Origin: Thermoplasmata archaeon
Lineage (GTDB): Archaea; Thermoplasmatota; Thermoplasmata; Lutacidiplasmatales; UBA184
Direction: 5' to 3'
DNA: 64,000 bases
Assembly (NCBI GenBank): GCA_021828195.1
Contig: JAKASQ010000002.1
Coordinates: 340,245 to 404,244 of the forward strand
Position numbers and translations under genes: made by a program. The notes beneath the pieces are model-generated. The model saw only the letters and a list, made by a program, of their open reading frames with translations, was not told the DNA's origin and did not search any database. Each line of letters starts with the position of its first letter. Position 1 is the stretch's first letter. Positions 60,373 through 64,000 of the stretch are shown in pieces.

Positions 60373-61141
60373 TAGGAGCCCGCGCGGAAGCGGGCCGTTG
60401 CGTGTCTCCGCCGGGGGGCCCCTCCGGGCGGAGGCGAGCGAGCAGGTGGGCGGCGAAGAGAGCGGCCGGCACGGCCGCGTCGATGTTCACCACGGCGAGC
60501 GGCGCGCACGATTGCAGCATCGAGGAGAGCGCGCCCTCCCCGGCGCCGCCCCGGCCGTAGCCGACCGCGACGGGGACCCCGACAACGGGGGCGCGGACCA
60601 GGCCCGCGACGACCGTGGCGAGGGCGCCCTCCCGTCCCGCGAACACGAGGTAGCACCGAGGGCGATGGCGCTCCAGCTTCCTCACGGCGCGCAGGAGGCG
60701 GTGCAGCCCCGCCACGCCGACGTCGTAAGCCATCACGGTTCGGATCCCGAGTTCGTGGAGTACCGCTCGGGCTTCTTCAGCGATGATCACGTCGCTCGTC
60801 CCCGCGGTGACGAGCGCGATCGGCCCCCGCGCATAGTGAACGTGCAGTGGTCCGACGAGCCGGAGCACCCGTCCGTCCGCGAGCTCCCGGACGGGAAGTC
60901 CCGTCGCCCGTTCTGCCCGGAGACGTCGCAACTGAGCGGGGGTGGGGCGGGAGACGATGGCGCCTTCCCCCTTTCGGTGAAGCGCACGAAGGATGCCGAC
61001 CAGATGCTCAGCGCTCTTGCCCTCCGCGAGCACTATCTCAGGGACCCCGGTGCGTCGCGTCCGCGCGCGATCGAGGCGAGCGTATCCGCCGACCGCGAAC
61101 TCGTTCGGTGAGCGTTTCCGGGGCGCCGGACGTCCGGTCAC
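60365..61141 (-). CDS. larB: LarB-family (NCAIR mutase-like) protein
   Basis: A 258-residue protein of the LarB family, which carboxylates and hydrolyses nicotinic acid adenine dinucleotide in nickel-pincer cofactor synthesis. The PurE-like C-terminal domain has IALVTAGTSDVIIAEEAR, TVMAYDVGVAGLHRLL, CYLVFAGREGALATVVAGL, and VGVPVAVGYG with MLQSCAPLAVVNID. The N-terminal third contains PEIVLAEGKSAEHLVGIL. GTG 61141 is chosen because GATATATC is centred 25 bp upstream. LarC, LarE and LarA are absent from the window. Confidence 0.85.
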   Translation of the reverse strand: MTGRPAPRKRSPNEFAVGGYARLDRARTRRTGVPEIVLAEGKSAEHLVGILRALHRKGEGAIVSRPTPAQLRRLRAERATGLPVRELADGRVLRLVGPLHVHYARGPIALVTAGTSDVIIAEEARAVLHELGIRTVMAYDVGVAGLHRLLRAVRKLERHRPRCYLVFAGREGALATVVAGLVRAPVVGVPVAVGYGRGGAGEGALSSMLQSCAPLAVVNIDAAVPAALFAAHLLARLRPEGPPGGDTQRPASARAPTT

Positions 61142-61162
61142 TGCTTCCACGACCCAAGTTGT

Positions 61163-61170
61163 GATATATC
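61163..61170. promoter_or_regulatory. Palindromic TATA box, larB and acyl-CoA dehydrogenase
   Basis: GATATATC is self-complementary and lies 25 bp before the larB GTG and about 34 bp before the acyl-CoA dehydrogenase ATG. It could drive both divergent genes. Confidence 0.5.
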
Positions 61171-61200
61171 GGGTGCTAGTAGTCGCGCTCGGCGCCCCCC

Positions 61201-62349
61201 ATGCCAGACTTCTCACTCACTCCGGAACAGGAAAGCCTCCGGGACCTCGCCCGGAAGTTCGCGCGGACCGAGATGGCGCCGCATGCTGCGGAGTGCGACA
61301 AGGCCGGGCGCTTCCCCGAGGAGATCTACCGCAGGGGCTGGGAACTTGGACTGATGAACCTGAACGTCCCGACCGAGTACGGCGGCAGCGGCCTCTCGGT
61401 CATGGACCAATGCCTGATCGTCGAGGAGCTCGCCCAAGGCTGCGGGGGCATGACGACCTCGATCATCGCCAACTGCCTCGCGCTCGAACCGATCATCCTC
61501 GGCGGGACGGCGGAGCAGCGGGCGCAATGGCTCACGCCGTTCTGCGCGGAGTACCATCTCGCGTCCTTCTGCCTGACCGAGCCCGGCGGGGGCAGCGATG
61601 CCGGTGCGCTGAAGACGCGTGCGCGAAAGGAGGGGGATCACTACGTCCTCGACGGAGAGAAGTGCTTCATCACCAACGCCCCGCACGCCTCGCTGTACAC
61701 GGTCTTCGCGACGATCGATCCGCAGCTCGGCCACAAAGGGATCACCGCGTTCATCGTTCCCCGCGACACTCCCGGGGTCGCTCCCGGAAAGGACGAGGAC
61801 AAGATGGGCCACCGCGCGAGCTCTACCAGCACGGTTCACTTCGAGGGGGTTCGAGTGCCCGTCGCGAACCGGCTCGGCGCCGAGGGCGAAGGGTTCTTGA
61901 TGGCGATGCGCACGCTCGACCAGACCCGGACGCCGATCGGCGCGCTCGCGACCGGGATCGGCCAGGCGGCGCTGGACCACGCCGCCAAGTACGCGCTCGG
62001 TCGCCGTTCGTTCGGCAAGCCGATCGCCGAGCACCAGGCGATCCAGATCAAGCTCGCCAACATGGTCCAGTCCATTCGCGCCGCCCGGCTCCTCACCTGG
62101 CAGGCCGCCGTCACGATCGACCGGGGAGAGCGGGGATCGCTCGAGTCGGCGATCGCGAAGTGCTACGCCTCGGACGCCGCGATGCACGTCGCCGACGACG
62201 CGATCCAGATCTTCGGCGGCTACGGCTACATGAAGGAGTATCCGGTCGAGAAGCTCCTGCGCGACGCGAAGCTCACCCAGATCTACGAGGGTGCGAACGA
62301 GATCCAGCGGATCGTCATCTCGAAAGAGTTGCTGCGAGCGTACGCGTAG
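61201..62349 (+). CDS. Acyl-CoA dehydrogenase
   Basis: A 382-residue acyl-CoA dehydrogenase. It has ASFCLTEPGGGSDAGALKT (FAD-binding signature), CFITNAPHASLYTVFA, and the catalytic-glutamate block QIYEGANEIQRIVISKELL. It heads an operon with etfB (14 bases downstream) and etfA, so the dehydrogenase and its electron acceptor are co-expressed for fatty- or branched-acid oxidation. The other acyl-CoA dehydrogenase (28150) has no ETF partner beside it. Confidence 0.95.
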   Translation: MPDFSLTPEQESLRDLARKFARTEMAPHAAECDKAGRFPEEIYRRGWELGLMNLNVPTEYGGSGLSVMDQCLIVEELAQGCGGMTTSIIANCLALEPIILGGTAEQRAQWLTPFCAEYHLASFCLTEPGGGSDAGALKTRARKEGDHYVLDGEKCFITNAPHASLYTVFATIDPQLGHKGITAFIVPRDTPGVAPGKDEDKMGHRASSTSTVHFEGVRVPVANRLGAEGEGFLMAMRTLDQTRTPIGALATGIGQAALDHAAKYALGRRSFGKPIAEHQAIQIKLANMVQSIRAARLLTWQAAVTIDRGERGSLESAIAKCYASDAAMHVADDAIQIFGGYGYMKEYPVEKLLRDAKLTQIYEGANEIQRIVISKELLRAYA

Positions 62350-62363
62350 GCCCGGAGGAGCCG

Positions 62364-63161
62364 ATGGAGATCGCCGTTCTGATCAAGCCGGTACCGGAGG
62401 CGGAGACCCGCCTTCGCGCCCGAACCGACGGGACCCAGCTCGACGCCGAGGGTGTCAAGTTCGTGCTCGCCGGCTACGACGAATCCGCGATCGAGCAGGC
62501 ACTCCTCCTCCGCGAGGCGACGCCCGGCTCGAAGGTACGGGCGCTCGCGTTCGGTCCGGCGCCCCGCACCGAGGAGGTCCTGCGCGCCGCTCTCGCCCTC
62601 GGGGTCGATGAGGTGACCTGGGTCGAGTCACCGGCGGAAGGGGCGGACGACCCGGGGGTCGTGGCCCGCGCGCTCGCCTTCGCGCTCGCCCGGGTCCCGC
62701 ACGAACTGCTCTTGGGAGGCAAGCAGGCGGGCGATGACGAGGAAGGTCTCGTGACGGCCGCGATCGCGGAGTCCCTCGGCATCGCGGACTTCGGCAGCGT
62801 CGTCAACCTGCGCGTCGACTCGGCGAGCGGGTCTCTCACGTTCCAGCGTGCGACCGAGGAGGGCGTCGAGAGCTGGACCGCTCCCCTTCCGTGCGCCATC
62901 GCGCTCCAGCAGGCGTGGAACGACCCGCGGACCGCGAAACTGCCGAACATCCTCAAGTCCCGGAAGATGCCGATCGCGAAGATTCCCTGGGCCGAGGTCT
63001 CGGCCGCGCTCGGGGAGGCGGCCCGACCCCGCTCGGTGGCGGAACGGTTCGAGCTCCCGCCGGCCCGCACCGGCGCGAAGATGATCGAGTACAAGTCCCC
63101 GGAAGAGGCGGCAGAGACGATCGTCCGCCTCCTGCGCGAGGAGGCGAAGGTCTTCCCGTGA
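62364..63161 (+). CDS. etfB: Electron transfer flavoprotein beta subunit
   Basis: A 265-residue EtfB that with EtfA carries electrons from acyl-CoA dehydrogenases to the respiratory chain. It opens EIAVLIKPVPEAETRLR; the AMP/recognition-loop region is LLLGGKQAGDDEEGLVTAAI, and the C-terminal LPNILKSRKMPIAKI is typical. A strong Shine-Dalgarno-like GGAGGAG lies a few bases upstream, as expected for an internal operon gene. Its stop overlaps the etfA GTG. Confidence 0.95.
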   Translation: MEIAVLIKPVPEAETRLRARTDGTQLDAEGVKFVLAGYDESAIEQALLLREATPGSKVRALAFGPAPRTEEVLRAALALGVDEVTWVESPAEGADDPGVVARALAFALARVPHELLLGGKQAGDDEEGLVTAAIAESLGIADFGSVVNLRVDSASGSLTFQRATEEGVESWTAPLPCAIALQQAWNDPRTAKLPNILKSRKMPIAKIPWAEVSAALGEAARPRSVAERFELPPARTGAKMIEYKSPEEAAETIVRLLREEAKVFP

Positions 63162-64000
63162 CGCCGTCCATCCTCGTCGTGGGCGAGCGGCTTTCCGGCC
63201 ATCTCACCTCCGCCACGCGGGAGGCGGTCGGAGTGGCGCTCGCGCTCGCGGGCCCCGAGGGCTCCGTGGTCGGATTCCTCGCGGGCAGTTCGCTGGACCG
63301 CTCGGTGACGGAGTTCGGGGAGCTCGGAGTGACACGCATCCGGACCCGGGAGGATCCCCGCCTCGACGCGGCGGGGGCCGGTGCGATCGCGGTGAGCGTC
63401 GTGGCATCGGCCGAGGCGGTCTCCGCGTCCGTCATCGTGACGGGCGGAACGGAATTCGGTCGGGACCTGACGGGCCGCCTGGCCGTTCGATGGAGCGCGG
63501 CCGTGGCGAACGGCGTGACGGAAGCGACGTGGGCCGATGCGGGCGGGCTCCGCGTACTCCGACCGGTCTACGGAGGTCGAGCCACCGAGACCCGTCGGCT
63601 TACCGGGTCCCGCATCGCGATCGCGATCCGGCCCCATGCCTTCGCCGAGCCCACCGCCGGCGCGGCCGTGGCCATCGCCGAGCCGGACGCCGGCCCGGAG
63701 ATCCCCGACCCCCTACTCGCCGCGCGACGCACCGAGGTTGCCGCAGCCGGCGTGTCGGCCGGACCCGCGCTCTCCGATGCCTCCATCGTGGTCTCGGGTG
63801 GCCGGGGGGTTCGGGACGCGAACGGCTTCCGCCTCGTCGAGGCGCTGGCGGATTCGCTCGGAGCGGCTGTCGGAGCTTCGCGCGCCGTCACCGACGCGGG
63901 ATGGCGGCCGAGTTCCTTCCAGGTCGGCCAGACGGGCAAGGCCGTCTCTCCGCAGCTCTACATCGCGGTGGGGATATCCGGAGCGATCCAGCACATCGTG
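63158..64000 (+). CDS. etfA: Electron transfer flavoprotein alpha subunit (3' end outside window)
   Basis: The first 281 codons of EtfA, starting at a GTG that overlaps the etfB stop (GTGA). The N-terminal domain opens SILVVGERLSGHLTSATRE. The FAD domain begins with ASIVVSGGRGVRDANGF and includes FQVGQTGKAVSPQLYIAVGI, the FAD-binding segment. The window ends in GAIQHIV, about 40 residues short of the normal C-terminus. It completes the acyl-CoA dehydrogenase-etfB-etfA operon. Confidence 0.93.
   Translation, partial: MTPSILVVGERLSGHLTSATREAVGVALALAGPEGSVVGFLAGSSLDRSVTEFGELGVTRIRTREDPRLDAAGAGAIAVSVVASAEAVSASVIVTGGTEFGRDLTGRLAVRWSAAVANGVTEATWADAGGLRVLRPVYGGRATETRRLTGSRIAIAIRPHAFAEPTAGAAVAIAEPDAGPEIPDPLLAARRTEVAAAGVSAGPALSDASIVVSGGRGVRDANGFRLVEALADSLGAAVGASRAVTDAGWRPSSFQVGQTGKAVSPQLYIAVGISGAIQHIV

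Overview
The window is high-G+C archaeal chromosome. Archaeal markers include sn-glycerol-1-phosphate dehydrogenase (8643), the GatD/GatE amidotransferase (42070-45245), an archaeal-type leucyl-tRNA synthetase, UPF0179, MptE, Spt5/L11, RPA with its associated protein, a Hel308-type helicase and an Orc1/Cdc6 homologue. TATA-like boxes sit about 25-32 bp before many start codons, which suggests many leaderless transcripts. FtsZ, the ScpA/ScpB/SMC condensin, two acyl-CoA dehydrogenases with ETF, and a TPP riboswitch best fit a GC-rich Thermoplasmata-like euryarchaeote. That placement is inference.

Layout. 1-2.5 kb: the 3' end of smc, then scpA and scpB in one overlapping operon. 2.5-10.2 kb: an epimerase remnant, a HIT hydrolase, a MEMO1-family protein, dCTP deaminase, LeuRS (minus), QueE, G1P dehydrogenase and UPF0179. 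10.2-20.9 kb: an accessory region that opens with an intron-containing tRNA-Pro(TGG) and an IS1182-type transposase remnant. It holds small single-domain genes: VOC, DUF1330, two related GNAT acetyltransferases, two related SRPBCC proteins, RidA, an HxlR regulator and a dienelactone hydrolase. It also holds an unrecognised three-gene HEPN cassette and closes with a nearly complete IS630 element. 20.9-25.1 kb: a surface-glycan cluster of three GT2 glycosyltransferases and a methyltransferase.

25.2-45.5 kb: housekeeping genes. These are a zinc-finger protein, the Rqc2/NEMF homologue preceded by a strikingly hairpin-rich segment, an acyl-CoA dehydrogenase, a Hel308-type helicase, a Cdc6-like protein lacking the Walker A lysine, an isocitrate/isopropylmalate-type dehydrogenase, a YjbQ gene with an internal deletion, a basic-tailed protein, a polytopic GT-C-like protein, and MptE. 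Next comes ftsZ-secE-spt5-rpl11 with a small unknown gene, then a minus-strand operon gatD-gatE-phosphoglycolate phosphatase-zinc finger. A second intron-containing tRNA, Arg(GCG), lies upstream of gatD on the opposite strand.

45.9-64 kb: aconitase; a thiamine-type ABC transporter under a TPP riboswitch, divergent from pdxS; a GT4 glycosyltransferase; OMP decarboxylase; RPA and its partner; a membrane-anchored FKBP-like protein; a coiled-coil protein; a transporter pseudogene; LarB; and acyl-CoA dehydrogenase-etfB-etfA, with etfA cut by the window end.

The most unusual signals are two tRNA genes carrying 33-nt inserts at the same D-loop position, the palindrome-rich segment upstream of the Rqc2 homologue, the HEPN cassette, and the degenerate Cdc6-like ATPase.
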